Under the pieces are notes generated by a model. The model saw only the letters and a list, made by a program, of their open reading frames with translations. It had not been told where the DNA came from and made no database searches. The translations under genes and the position numbers were made by a program. Below are positions 26,642-34,893 of a DNA stretch of 64,000 nt, piece after piece. The first letter of the stretch is position 1; each line of letters starts with the position of its first letter. Source of the DNA: Paracoccaceae bacterium (lineage in GTDB: Bacteria; Pseudomonadota; Alphaproteobacteria; Rhodobacterales; Rhodobacteraceae); assembly GCA_030697175.1 (NCBI GenBank), contig JAUYQR010000003.1, positions 1-64,000 of the forward strand. Direction: 5' to 3'.

Positions 26642-27754
26642 TTGCCTGACCTTACGCATCCGCGCCTGCCCGACTGGCTTCCGCCGGCGGTGCGGCTTTA
26701 CCTTGACCACACCGAAGACGGATGCTCGTTCCGGGCGCTGGCAAAACGGGAGGGGCGGCACGCCTCGACCATCATGCGCCAGGTCCGCCGCTATGAGAAC
26801 CGTCGCGATGACCCGCTTCTGGACGAGGCGTTGAACGCCTTTTCCCGGATGTTCGAAGCAACGAAAGCCGACCCAGCCAAAAAGGACACCCCGCCCATGT
26901 CAGCCCTGATGCGCCACACCGAAACCACCGTCGATGAACAGGCCCTTGACCGCGAGGGGCGCCGGATCCTGCGCCGCCTGGCAGAGCCGGGGGCGGTGAT
27001 GGCGATTGCGCCCGAGATGGAGAAGGCGGTGGTGCTGCGCGAGTTTCCCGATGGGCGCAACATGCGCACCGGGGTATTGGACCGTGCGGTGGCGCAGGCC
27101 TTCACGTTGAAGGACTGGATTGCCTGCCGCAAGGCCGGCCGGGTGTCGACCTACGAGATCACCGCGAGCGGGCGCGCGGCGCTGAAGCGGATGATCGACG
27201 ACGAGGATCGGCGCCGGCACGGTATGGCCGAGGCGTCGGCGAGCTTTGCCGACCAGCATCGCACCTGGGGCGAGCGGAGCATCGTCGAGGAGGGGGTCCG
27301 GCGGCGGGTGCGCTACAATCTGGCGGAAAGTCCGATCGGGGTGTTGGGGCGGCGGCGCGACAAGGACGGCAAGCCGTTCCTGGAGGCGGAGCTGGTCGAG
27401 GCGGGCGAGCGGCTGCGCGAGGATTTCGAACTGGCGCAGATGGGGCCGCGTGTGGCGCAGAACTGGGACCGCTTCCTGACCGGCGCGGATCGGGGCGGGT
27501 TTCAGGCCGACAGCGGCTTGGCGGAAGGGCCGTCGCAGGCGCGCGCGCGGGTGGCTGGGGCGTTGCGCGACCTTGGGCCGGGACTGGGCGATGTGGCGCT
27601 GCGCTGCTGCTGTTTTCTGGAAGGGCTGGAGATCGCGGAAAAGCGGTTGGGCTGGGCGGCGCGGTCGGGCAAGATCGTGCTGCGCATCGCGTTGCAGCGG
27701 TTGCGCCGGCATTATGACGAAACCTATGGCCGGTCGGGGCCGCTGATCGGCTGA
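26642..27754 (+). CDS. HTH and DUF6456 protein, candidate GafA-type gene transfer agent activator
   Basis: This 370-residue protein has an N-terminal helix-turn-helix (about residues 12-50, with GCSFRALAKREGRHASTIMRQVRRYE) and a C-terminal DUF6456 region (about 220-360) ending in a helical DNA-binding-like segment, SGKIVLRIALQRLRRHY. This architecture and length resemble, from memory, GafA, the direct activator of gene transfer agent genes in Rhodobacter capsulatus, whose two halves correspond to GafY and GafZ in Caulobacter. The first possible start is TTG, since an in-frame stop lies 9 nt upstream. A CtrA-like box precedes it. The GafA assignment is a hypothesis. Confidence 0.7.
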   Translation: MPDLTHPRLPDWLPPAVRLYLDHTEDGCSFRALAKREGRHASTIMRQVRRYENRRDDPLLDEALNAFSRMFEATKADPAKKDTPPMSALMRHTETTVDEQALDREGRRILRRLAEPGAVMAIAPEMEKAVVLREFPDGRNMRTGVLDRAVAQAFTLKDWIACRKAGRVSTYEITASGRAALKRMIDDEDRRRHGMAEASASFADQHRTWGERSIVEEGVRRRVRYNLAESPIGVLGRRRDKDGKPFLEAELVEAGERLREDFELAQMGPRVAQNWDRFLTGADRGGFQADSGLAEGPSQARARVAGALRDLGPGLGDVALRCCCFLEGLEIAEKRLGWAARSGKIVLRIALQRLRRHYDETYGRSGPLIG

Positions 27755-27756
27755 GG

Positions 27757-28317
27757 TCAGGCGGAAAGGCCGCGCAGCATCAGGGTGGCCGCGACGACGG
27801 CAAGCCAGACCGCGGCCACCCGCCGCAGCACCAAAAGCCAACCGGACTGTCCTTTGGCCAGAACCGCGCCGGCGGCGGCCCAGCCGGCGGCGACGACGGC
27901 CACCTCGACCGCGAAAACCGCGAGGGTCGCGGGTGCGGCCGGACCAGGCAGCAGGACAAGGCCGAAGATCAGCGCCTTGGGGTTCAGGAGGGTGGTCAGA
28001 AACACCAGCCGCCCGCTGACCACGGCATCCGCAAGAGTGGCCTTTGACGGGCGGATCAGGCGAACTGCAAGGATCGCGACCCAGATTGCGGCAAGGATGG
28101 TGATTGCCGGCTCCAGTGCCGGAAAGCGGGCCAGAAGCCCGGTCCCGACCAGCATCAGCGGGATCACCGCGGTCAGATAGCCTGCCAGTTCGGCCGGGAT
28201 CAGGCGCAGGCTGCGGCCCCAGCCACGCTCGGTTCCGGCGAGAAACAGAAGCGTGTTGGTCGGTCCGGGTGCGACCAGCAGGACGAGGATGGCAAGCGCA
28301 GTTTCGCCAAGCGACAT
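27757..28317 (-). CDS. LysE/RhtB-family exporter
   Basis: The 186-residue inner-membrane protein has about six helices and the family N-terminus, LLVAPGPTNTLLFLAGTERGWGRS, followed by the LLNPKALIFGL motif. LysE/RhtB proteins export amino acids such as lysine, homoserine or threonine. I place the start at 28317, 8 nt after AAGGAG, rather than at an upstream TTG that would be too close to that site. It converges on the GafA-like gene with a 2-nt gap. Confidence 0.82.
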   Translation of the reverse strand: MSLGETALAILVLLVAPGPTNTLLFLAGTERGWGRSLRLIPAELAGYLTAVIPLMLVGTGLLARFPALEPAITILAAIWVAILAVRLIRPSKATLADAVVSGRLVFLTTLLNPKALIFGLVLLPGPAAPATLAVFAVEVAVVAAGWAAAGAVLAKGQSGWLLVLRRVAAVWLAVVAATLMLRGLSA

Positions 28318-28424
28318 CAGCAAAGCTCCTTGAGTGCCGCTTTGTCTTTAGGGTCGGCACCGTGCGATAACCCTGATCTGCATCAAGCGGGATGCGGCAT
28401 GGCGCGCGCGCCGCTTGCGCTTGC

Positions 28425-28871
28425 TCAATCGGCGTGGGTCTCGCCGGCGCGGTGTGCGGCACCTGCCAAGTGGCCACCCAGCAAGGGGGCCGCGCGCTTG
28501 TTCCCCCAGATCGCCGGGTCCATAGCCGTTTGCGCCAAGGCCGGTGGTAGCCGGCGTCTGGCCCGCGGTGCCCGACGCGATGAGACAAGCACCCCGGCCC
28601 CGACGATTGCGCCTGCCACCTGTGCCGCGCCGTAGCCCGCGAACTCGGCCACCGACATGCGGCCTGCGGTAACCATGCCCGGCGACGCCGCCGGGTTGAG
28701 CTGTGCGCCCGAGATGGCGCCACTGCCGCAAGTGGCTGCGACGACGGCAAGGCCGAAGGCGAGGCTGATCCCAGGCATCCCGACCTCCGAGCCCGTCAAT
28801 ACTGCGGTGCCGCACCCGGAAAGGACCGGGATCGCTGTTCCCGGCGCCTCGGCCAGCAATCTCTTCTGCAA
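28425..28871 (-). pseudogene. Degenerate aquaporin (AqpZ) remnant
   Basis: The N-terminal half of an aquaporin is readable: [32 protein letters not shown] and an [12 protein letters not shown] segment containing the first NPA-type motif. The frame then shifts: a middle piece (LIASGTAGQTPATTGLGANGYG) lies in a neighbouring frame. The original frame resumes with an aquaporin-like C-terminus, APLLGGHLAGAAHRAG. The second half, including the second NPA motif, is deleted. The likely original start is a TTG near 28871. No functional channel can be made. Confidence 0.75.
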
Positions 28872-28971
28872 GTTCCTTCCTGTGCCGTGGCGCGCGCGCT
28901 CTTCCGCCGGTTGCCTTCGCCGCACGGGGAACTTACAGTGCGACGAGGTCGGCGTTAGGGGGAATTTTCCG

Positions 28972-29922
28972 GTGCGAGATCTGAAACTGCCCGAAGGACG
29001 CCACCCGGAAAAAGCGCACCGGGCGGACAATGCCCAGCCGAAAAAGCCCGAATGGATCCGCGTTCGCGCGCCAACATCGGAAGGCTACAAGCGCACCCGC
29101 GACATCCTGCGCGAGAAAAAGCTGGTGACCGTGTGCGAAGAGGCCGGCTGTCCGAACGTCGGCGAGTGCTGGAGCCAGGGCCACGCCACCATGATGATCA
29201 TGGGCGAGATCTGCACGCGCGGCTGCACCTTCTGCAACGTGGCGACCGGCAAGCCGCAGACGCTGGATGCGTTCGAGCCGGGTCGCGTGGCCCATGCGGT
29301 GGCGGAACTCGGGCTGAACCACGTGGTTGTCACCAGCGTTGACCGTGATGATCTGGCCGACGGCGGGGCAGACCATTTCGCCCAGACAATCCGCGCGATC
29401 CGGCACCGCAGACCCGAAACCACGATCGAGGTGCTGATCCCCGATTTTCTGAAATGCGGGCCGGACGCTTTGGAGGCGGTGGTGGCCGCCCGCCCGGACG
29501 TCTTGAACCACAACCTGGAAACCGTGCCGGGGCTTTATCCGGAAGTGCGCCCAGGGGCACGGTATTTCCACAGCCTGCGGCTGTTGCAGCGGGTGAAGGA
29601 ACTGGACCCGACGATGTTCACCAAGTCCGGCATCATGGTGGGTCTGGGTGAGGACCGCCAGTCCGTGCTGCAGGTGATGGACGACATGCGGGCGGCGGAC
29701 GTCGATTTCCTGACCATCGGGCAGTATCTGCAACCGACCCCAAAGCACCACCGGGTCGACCGGTTTGTCACCCCCGATGAATTCAAGGGCTATGAGACGG
29801 CGGCCTACGGCAAGGGGTTCCTGATGGTCTCGGCCACGCCGCTTACCCGGTCAAGCTATCATGCGGGTGACGATTTTGCGCAACTGCGGGCCGCCCGGCT
29901 GGAACGGCTGGGTCGGGTCTGA
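28972..29922 (+). CDS. lipA: Lipoyl synthase
   Basis: LipA is a radical-SAM enzyme that inserts two sulfurs into protein-bound octanoyl groups. The 316-residue protein has the auxiliary cluster motif [12 protein letters not shown] and the radical-SAM motif CTRGCTFC, plus the C-terminal [10 protein letters not shown] serine motif. The GTG start at 28972 follows AGGGGGA with 8-nt spacing and gives the usual Rhodobacteraceae N-terminus, [16 protein letters not shown]. It diverges from the aquaporin remnant and ends at a strong terminator. Confidence 0.95.
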   Translation: MRDLKLPEGRHPEKAHRADNAQPKKPEWIRVRAPTSEGYKRTRDILREKKLVTVCEEAGCPNVGECWSQGHATMMIMGEICTRGCTFCNVATGKPQTLDAFEPGRVAHAVAELGLNHVVVTSVDRDDLADGGADHFAQTIRAIRHRRPETTIEVLIPDFLKCGPDALEAVVAARPDVLNHNLETVPGLYPEVRPGARYFHSLRLLQRVKELDPTMFTKSGIMVGLGEDRQSVLQVMDDMRAADVDFLTIGQYLQPTPKHHRVDRFVTPDEFKGYETAAYGKGFLMVSATPLTRSSYHAGDDFAQLRAARLERLGRV

Positions 29923-29931
29923 CAAGGGTTT

Positions 29932-29957
29932 GCCCCGCCCGACGGGTCGGGCGGGGC
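29932..29957. terminator. Strong hairpin after lipA
   Basis: Stem GCCCCGCCCGA/TCGGGCGGGGC with a CGGG loop begins 10 nt after the lipA stop and lies between convergent lipA and the cytochrome gene. The T-tract is weak (GTTTGG), but the 11-bp GC stem should terminate or pause transcription. Confidence 0.75.
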
Positions 29958-29964
29958 GTTTGGC

Positions 29965-30429
29965 TTAGTCTTCGGGCTGGCGATATGCCTTGTGGCAGGC
30001 GCTGCACGCGGCGCCGACCTGACCCATCCCGGCTTTCAGGCCTTCGACATCGGTCGCGGATGCAACTTTCAGGGCTGCGGCGGCAGTGTTGAGATCGGTG
30101 ATCTTTGCCATGAAGTCGTCTGGCGTGGCCCAGATCGCCGGCAGCGCAAAGCTGTCGGCCGCAGCCTTGTATTCGGACCCGGCCGGGAACTGGTCCATGC
30201 TGAGGACCGATGCGATCGCCGCGACATTCTCGGCCGACCGGCTGGCAATGGCGGCGTCGTAGACCGCTTCGCCCTTGGCCATGCTGCCAAGTTTGCCCAT
30301 GTCCGTCGCCATTTGCAGCATCAGGCCGTGGCGCATTTCGACAGCGTCGGCAAACGGGTCTTCCGCTTGCGCAACCGCGCCGAACGCGAGGGCCGATAGC
30401 GCGGCGGCCAGAAGGATGGTGTGTCTCAT
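29965..30429 (-). CDS. Periplasmic class II c-type cytochrome (cytochrome c'/c-556 family)
   Basis: The 154-residue precursor has a signal peptide (MRHTILLAAALSALAFGAVAQA) and a four-helix cytochrome c'-like domain, with the single heme motif CSACH close to the C-terminus (about residue 143), which is diagnostic of class II cytochromes c. The product is exported, and heme is attached covalently in the periplasm. The start follows a GGAGA site. Its stop is 125 nt downstream of the diheme cytochrome gene on the same strand. The electron-transfer partner is unknown. Confidence 0.88.
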   Translation of the reverse strand: MRHTILLAAALSALAFGAVAQAEDPFADAVEMRHGLMLQMATDMGKLGSMAKGEAVYDAAIASRSAENVAAIASVLSMDQFPAGSEYKAAADSFALPAIWATPDDFMAKITDLNTAAAALKVASATDVEGLKAGMGQVGAACSACHKAYRQPED

Positions 30430-30554
30430 CAGCGGTCTCCTTCGGAGAATTCCGGGTTTCAGTCCAGCCACTCCACCCGAAGGCGAGGGGCGCGGCCATA
30501 GCATTGGCGTAGTATGAGCGAGCCTTATGCCTAAGGTTTATGACCGTTTCGGCG

Positions 30555-31442
30555 TCATTCCGCCGCTGGCACCGCTTTCAGATATTCCGCCACCGCCTGC
30601 CGGTCGCTTTCGGGCAGGCGAGCCATGTTTTCCACCACATGCGCCATGTGGCCGCCGACGGAATCGTATTCCGGGGTAAATCCGGTGGTCAGATATTGCA
30701 CGATGTCCGCTGCCGACCAGGTCAGTTTGGCCGGGGTGATGTTGGGGATCTTTCCGTCGCCGGACGGGTTCGGGGCACCGGCCAGCCAGCGTGCCGTGTC
30801 AAGCGCGCCAAGCGCGTTGCGCGGCGTGTGGCACTCGCCGCAATGGGCAAGCGCCTCGGCAATATAGCGGCCACGATCGGCGGTTGGCGTAAGGTTGCCC
30901 GGCAGCGCCCAGTCGGTGTTGACGAACATCAGCTTCCACACCCCGACTGCGGCCCGTTGCGAAAACGGAAAACCGATCTCGTGGGGCTGGCTGGGGGTCG
31001 GATCGGCGGGCAGGGTCTGCATGAAGGCGTAAAGATCGACCACGTCCTGCATCTGCATCTTGGCATAGGACGCATAGGGCAGGGCGGGATAAAGGTGCTC
31101 GCCTTCCGGGCTGACGCCGCGGGTGATGGCGTTGGCCAGATCAAGCGCCGACCAGGTGCCGATGCCGTGTTCGGCGTCCTGACTGATGTTCGGTGCCAGG
31201 AAGGTGCCGAATTCCGACGCAAAGCGCTGGCCCCCCTTCAGCACCAGTTCGGCGTCGCCTTCGGCCTTTTCGGCCATATGGCAACTGGCGCAGCCGGCGG
31301 CCCAGAACACCGCCTCGCCGCGCGTGATATCGCCCGAAAGCCCTTCGACCGCGCTGGCGGCAAGCGGCGCAGGGCGGGCCAGAACCCACAAGCCTCCGGC
31401 ACCGATCACGCCCACAGCAACAAGCCAACGCAAGATCCGCAT
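30555..31442 (-). CDS. Diheme c-type cytochrome
   Basis: The 295-residue protein has an N-terminal membrane anchor or signal (about residues 5-25) and two heme-binding motifs, CASCH near residue 51 and CGECH near residue 200, in two cytochrome c folds. It resembles the c-type subunits of membrane dehydrogenases such as alcohol or aldehyde dehydrogenases, but no dehydrogenase is adjacent. The start follows GGAGG with 8-nt spacing. The upstream neighbours are a small membrane-protein gene and hpt. Confidence 0.85.
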   Translation of the reverse strand: MRILRWLVAVGVIGAGGLWVLARPAPLAASAVEGLSGDITRGEAVFWAAGCASCHMAEKAEGDAELVLKGGQRFASEFGTFLAPNISQDAEHGIGTWSALDLANAITRGVSPEGEHLYPALPYASYAKMQMQDVVDLYAFMQTLPADPTPSQPHEIGFPFSQRAAVGVWKLMFVNTDWALPGNLTPTADRGRYIAEALAHCGECHTPRNALGALDTARWLAGAPNPSGDGKIPNITPAKLTWSAADIVQYLTTGFTPEYDSVGGHMAHVVENMARLPESDRQAVAEYLKAVPAAE

Positions 31443-31501
31443 CTGAAAGCCTCCGGGCACAACCTTTGCGCGACCCTAGCCTTCGCGCCCGCGCTGTCCA
31501 G

Positions 31502-31678
31502 TCACGGTTTCGCGGTCATGCGGTTGACCGCCAACCAGTCGGGCCAGCCAAAGGCCCATTCGTAGCCCACGACAAGAAGGCAAAGGGCCACCACGACGAA
31601 CACCAGTTTCACCCGGTCTTCCGACGGCGGGTTCTGCGCCCAGCGTTTGGCGCGCACCAGCCACGGGATGATGTTCAT
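31502..31678 (-). CDS. Small single-helix membrane protein
   Basis: A 58-codon frame starts with ATG overlapping the hpt stop (TCAT on the plus strand). It encodes [18 protein letters not shown], then a hydrophobic helix ([23 protein letters not shown]) and a short tail. The 4-nt overlap with hpt, matching codon use and a clear membrane helix support a real gene. I do not recognise the family. It lies between hpt and the diheme cytochrome gene. Confidence 0.65.
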   Translation of the reverse strand: MNIIPWLVRAKRWAQNPPSEDRVKLVFVVVALCLLVVGYEWAFGWPDWLAVNRMTAKP

Positions 31679-32238
31679 TCCGCCGCCTCGTCCTTGGCGC
31701 TGTCCACGAAGCGGACCTTGCCGATGTAGGGCAGGTTGCGGTTGCGTTGGGCAAAGTCGATGCCGTAGCCGACGACGAATTCATCGGGAATCTCGAAGCC
31801 GGTCCAGGTGGCCTTGATCGGCACCTCGCGGCGCGACGGTTTGTCCAGAAGCGCGCACACCTCCAGCCGCTTCGGTTCGCGCGAGAGAAGGAGGCGCTTG
31901 ACGTGATGCAGCGTGAAGCCGGTGTCGACGATGTCTTCCACCACCAGCACGTCGCGGCCCGCAATCTCGCCGCGCAGGTCTTTCAGGATCCGCACCTCGC
32001 GGCTGGAATGCATCGCGTCGCCGTAGCTGGACGCTTCGAGGAAGTCGACCTCCACCGGCAGGTCGATCTCGCGGACAAGGTCTGCGATGAACACGAACGA
32101 CCCGCGCAACAGGCCGACGACGATCAGCTTGTCGGTACCGGCGTAATGCGCGGTGATTTCGCGCGCCAGCGTTTCAACCCGCGCGGCGATCGACTTGGCG
32201 CTGATCATCTGGTCGATCACATAGGGCCGGTCGGGCAT
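31675..32238 (-). CDS. hpt: Hypoxanthine phosphoribosyltransferase
   Basis: The 187-residue enzyme salvages hypoxanthine, and often guanine, with PRPP. The PRPP-binding motif [14 protein letters not shown] (about residue 97) and the flexible-loop region [17 protein letters not shown] are characteristic. The start at [12 protein letters not shown] follows AGGGGAAAG; longer upstream versions are spurious. Its stop overlaps the start of a small membrane-protein gene. Confidence 0.92.
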   Translation of the reverse strand: MPDRPYVIDQMISAKSIAARVETLAREITAHYAGTDKLIVVGLLRGSFVFIADLVREIDLPVEVDFLEASSYGDAMHSSREVRILKDLRGEIAGRDVLVVEDIVDTGFTLHHVKRLLLSREPKRLEVCALLDKPSRREVPIKATWTGFEIPDEFVVGYGIDFAQRNRNLPYIGKVRFVDSAKDEAAE

Positions 32239-32406
32239 CTGGCTTTCCCCTGCTTGGTTCCACAGTCCTAACGACATTCGGCCCGCGTTTCGAGAGGGCG
32301 CCTTCGATTTACCCCGATGCGGCGGAAAAGGGTGACATCTCGGCGCAGGGTGCTTGACCCTTGGGGCCCGACGGGCGACATGGGGGAAAACCCCTGTGCC
32401 GTGCCG

Positions 32407-32862
32407 ATGCCCACCCACCACGAAACCAAACGCCTGCCCTATACCGCCCAGCAGATGTACGATCTGGTGGCCGACGTCGGCAGCTATCCCAAATTCCTGC
32501 CGTGGAATTCGGCGGCGCGCATCCGTTCACGCACCCCGGTCGAGGGCGGCGAGGTGATGGAGGCGGATCTGGTGATCAGCTTCAAGGTGTTTCGCGAACG
32601 CTTTGGCAGCCGCGTGACCTTGCGACCGGGGGTGCGGACGATCGACACCGAGTATCTGGAAGGTCCGTTCCGCCACATGAAATCCACCTGGGCCTTCCGC
32701 GAGATCGAGGGCGGCTGCGAGGTGGATTTCTACGTCGACTTCGAGTTTCGCAATGCGATCCTGCAAGGGATAATCGGCGTCGTGTTCAACGATGCGATGC
32801 AGCGCGTCGTGCGCGCCTTCGAACGCCGCGCAGCCGAGCTTTACGGGCCGCCTCCGATGTGA
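32407..32862 (+). CDS. RatA/Coq10-family START-like protein
   Basis: The 151-residue protein has the polyketide cyclase/START-like fold of RatA and Coq10: [33 protein letters not shown], a central [19 protein letters not shown] stretch and a C-terminal helix. Coq10 homologues bind ubiquinone and assist its function. In Escherichia coli, RatA was reported to affect ribosome subunit association. In alphaproteobacteria a quinone-related role is more likely. I start it at 32407; the upstream extension is unlike the family. Confidence 0.85.
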   Translation: MPTHHETKRLPYTAQQMYDLVADVGSYPKFLPWNSAARIRSRTPVEGGEVMEADLVISFKVFRERFGSRVTLRPGVRTIDTEYLEGPFRHMKSTWAFREIEGGCEVDFYVDFEFRNAILQGIIGVVFNDAMQRVVRAFERRAAELYGPPPM

Positions 32863-32917
32863 CGCGACGGAACCCGCTGCCGTCGCCGTAAGAGGTGAAG
32901 GGCAGCGGAGGTGCGTG

Positions 32918-33787
32918 ATGATTCGATTTCTTCTGGCTCTTGTCCTGATGTCCGGCCCCGCTTTGGCGGAAACTGCCAGAGTGGACGTGGGCGACAGGCA
33001 TTACGTCATTGTCCTGCCCGATGACGTGGCGTCGCCACCGATGATCGTGGCACTGCACGGCGGGGGTGGCGACCCCGACCAGTTTGCCCGCGCCTCGGGT
33101 CTTGGGCGCGATGCGGTGCGGGCGGGCTATGCCGTGGTCTTTCCGGCTGGCACCGGGCGGCGGGGCGACCGGCTGCTTACCTGGAACGGCGGCTATTGCT
33201 GCGGCTGGGCGGCGCGCAAGGGTGTCGACGATCTTGGGTTCCTGCAAGCGGTGATCGCGGACGCGGGCCGCCGGTTCAGGGTTGATACCGGCCGGGTGTA
33301 TCTGACCGGCATGTCGAACGGGTCGATCATGGCCGAGACATTTGCCGCGACTTTTCCCCGCAGTGTCAAAGCGGTGGCGGGCGTGGCGGGGACGATGGAT
33401 GTGGCGCGCCGGGAACCTGCCGGGCCGGTGCCGCTTCTTATCATCCACGGCACGGCAGACCCGATGGTGCCCTATGCGGGCGGCAAGGGTGACCAGAGCC
33501 TGACACGCACTGATTTCGCCTCGGTCGATGCGGTGGCGCAGGCGTTTGTGGCACGTTGGCCGGGGCCTCTGGTCCAGACCAGCCGGCGGATCGACCGGCG
33601 TGATGACGGAACGGCGGTCAGGGTCGACGACTACGCCGCGCAAGGCAGGGTGGTTCTGCGGGTCGAAACGGTGGAAGGCGGGGCGCATCACTGGCCCGGC
33701 GGTCGCAAGGCGCGCTTGTCAAACGGCAAGACCGAGGAAATCAGCGCCAACGCCGAGATCCTGCGGTTTTTCGCCCTGCATCCCTGA
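32918..33787 (+). CDS. Secreted polyhydroxybutyrate depolymerase/feruloyl esterase-like hydrolase
   Basis: The 289-residue protein has a signal peptide (MIRFLLALVLMSGPALA) and an esterase domain with LHGGGGDPDQF, the cysteine-rich WNGGYCCGWAA motif, nucleophile elbow GMSNGS, aspartate in IHGTADPMVPY and histidine in GGAHHWPGG. This is the LpqC/PHB depolymerase-like family of exported esterases. Likely substrates are polyester or aromatic esters, but none is proven. GCGGAGGTG precedes the ATG. Confidence 0.85.
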   Translation: MIRFLLALVLMSGPALAETARVDVGDRHYVIVLPDDVASPPMIVALHGGGGDPDQFARASGLGRDAVRAGYAVVFPAGTGRRGDRLLTWNGGYCCGWAARKGVDDLGFLQAVIADAGRRFRVDTGRVYLTGMSNGSIMAETFAATFPRSVKAVAGVAGTMDVARREPAGPVPLLIIHGTADPMVPYAGGKGDQSLTRTDFASVDAVAQAFVARWPGPLVQTSRRIDRRDDGTAVRVDDYAAQGRVVLRVETVEGGAHHWPGGRKARLSNGKTEEISANAEILRFFALHP

Positions 33788-33789
33788 CC

Positions 33790-34077
33790 TCAGCGGCCGG
33801 ACAGTGGCAACGGATTCACCCCGGCGGCGATGCTGGCATGGATGTAGGCGCGCCGTGCCGCTTCGGCAGCGGCTTCGGCCGTGGTTGGCGGTGGCAGGGT
33901 CAGGTGCCGTTCGGTGTCAGACAGAGTTTCGGCCTGACGCAAGGCGGTGCGATGCTGCGGTTGCGATACGGGTTCCGGCACGGCCACACCGGGGCCGCGA
34001 AAATCAGCGGTTGGTTGCGGCTGTGGCAATGCGCCCGAAGTCATCAGATGTGACCGCAGCGATGTGAGTGGTGACAT
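33790..34077 (-). CDS. Small hypothetical protein
   Basis: The 95-residue product is Pro/Ala/Thr-rich in the middle, with a helical C-terminus, EAAAEAARRAYIHASIAAGVNPLPLSG. An AAGGGG site precedes the ATG. It has no signal peptide, membrane helix or domain that I recognise. It converges on the esterase gene with a 2-nt gap. The compact spacing favours a real gene. Confidence 0.5.
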   Translation of the reverse strand: MSPLTSLRSHLMTSGALPQPQPTADFRGPGVAVPEPVSQPQHRTALRQAETLSDTERHLTLPPPTTAEAAAEAARRAYIHASIAAGVNPLPLSGR

Positions 34078-34160
34078 GACTTGCGCCCCTTGTCGACGAC
34101 GCCCCCAACCCTGACCTTACGCGAAACGAGAACCTCACGCAGCACCGAAACGCCTAAAAT

Positions 34161-34781
34161 TCAATCGGTTGGAGCGAGGAGCTTGCGAAACAGCGTGTCG
34201 AGATAATCCTGTGCTTCGGCAAAGGGATCGTGCGCGCTGCCAAGGACGGCGCGCACCTGCACCTCGAAATCCGCGTAATGCTGGGTCAGCGCCCAGATCG
34301 AGAAGATCAGATGCACCGGGTTCACGCGCGCAATGCGGCCTTCGTCCATCCACCGGGTCAGGACAACGGCCTTTTCATCGACGAGGTGTTTCAGGTCGCC
34401 CTCGATGGCGTCTCGCATCCGGGGCGCGCCTTGCAGGATTTCCCCCGCGAAAAGCCGGCTTTCGCGGGGAAAGTCACGGGCAAGGTCCAGCTTGCGGCGA
34501 ACGTAGCCGAGGATTTCCGCGACCGGATCGCCGCCTGGGTTCATCTTGCGCAACGGGTCAAGCCAGGTGTCCAGAAGCCCGGTCAGAAGCGCCTGATGCA
34601 CTGCTTCCTTCGAGGGAAAGTAGTAAAGCAGGTTCGGCTTTGACAGCCCTGCGACCTCGGCGATCTGGTCAAGGGTCGCGCCGCGAAAGCCGTGGATCGA
34701 AAACACCTCCAGCGCCGCATCCAGAATCGTGTCGCGGTTCTTTTGCTGAATGCGGGTGCGGGGGCGGGCGGTCGGGGACAT
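34161..34781 (-). CDS. TetR-family regulator, RutR-like
   Basis: The N-terminal TetR domain (IQQKNRDTILDAALEVFSIHGFRGATLDQIAEVAGLSKPNLLYYFPSKEAVHQALL) is followed by a RutR/YcdC-type C-terminal domain with ALTQHYADFEVQ near the end. RutR senses uracil in Escherichia coli. The 206-residue length fits. It diverges from the omega-amino acid aminotransferase gene, whose product acts late in pyrimidine or beta-alanine breakdown, so it likely controls that gene. A weak TTGGCC-N3-GTCCAA element at 34842-34856 may be its site. Confidence 0.82.
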   Translation of the reverse strand: MSPTARPRTRIQQKNRDTILDAALEVFSIHGFRGATLDQIAEVAGLSKPNLLYYFPSKEAVHQALLTGLLDTWLDPLRKMNPGGDPVAEILGYVRRKLDLARDFPRESRLFAGEILQGAPRMRDAIEGDLKHLVDEKAVVLTRWMDEGRIARVNPVHLIFSIWALTQHYADFEVQVRAVLGSAHDPFAEAQDYLDTLFRKLLAPTD

Positions 34782-34893
34782 CGGGCTTGACGCACCTTTT
34801 GCGAAGGGAGAAGGCTTGGCGCCAGGGACCTCATGGATAGCTTGGCCGCCGTCCAAAGGTCAAATCATTCGCCGCATGAAGGACCGTAAACCC

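Noticed and set aside
34842-34856. TTGGCC-GCC-GTCCAA as a firm operator for the first RutR-like regulator
   Set aside because: The arms have a mismatch and the spacing differs from the RutR consensus, so it is mentioned only as a weak candidate.
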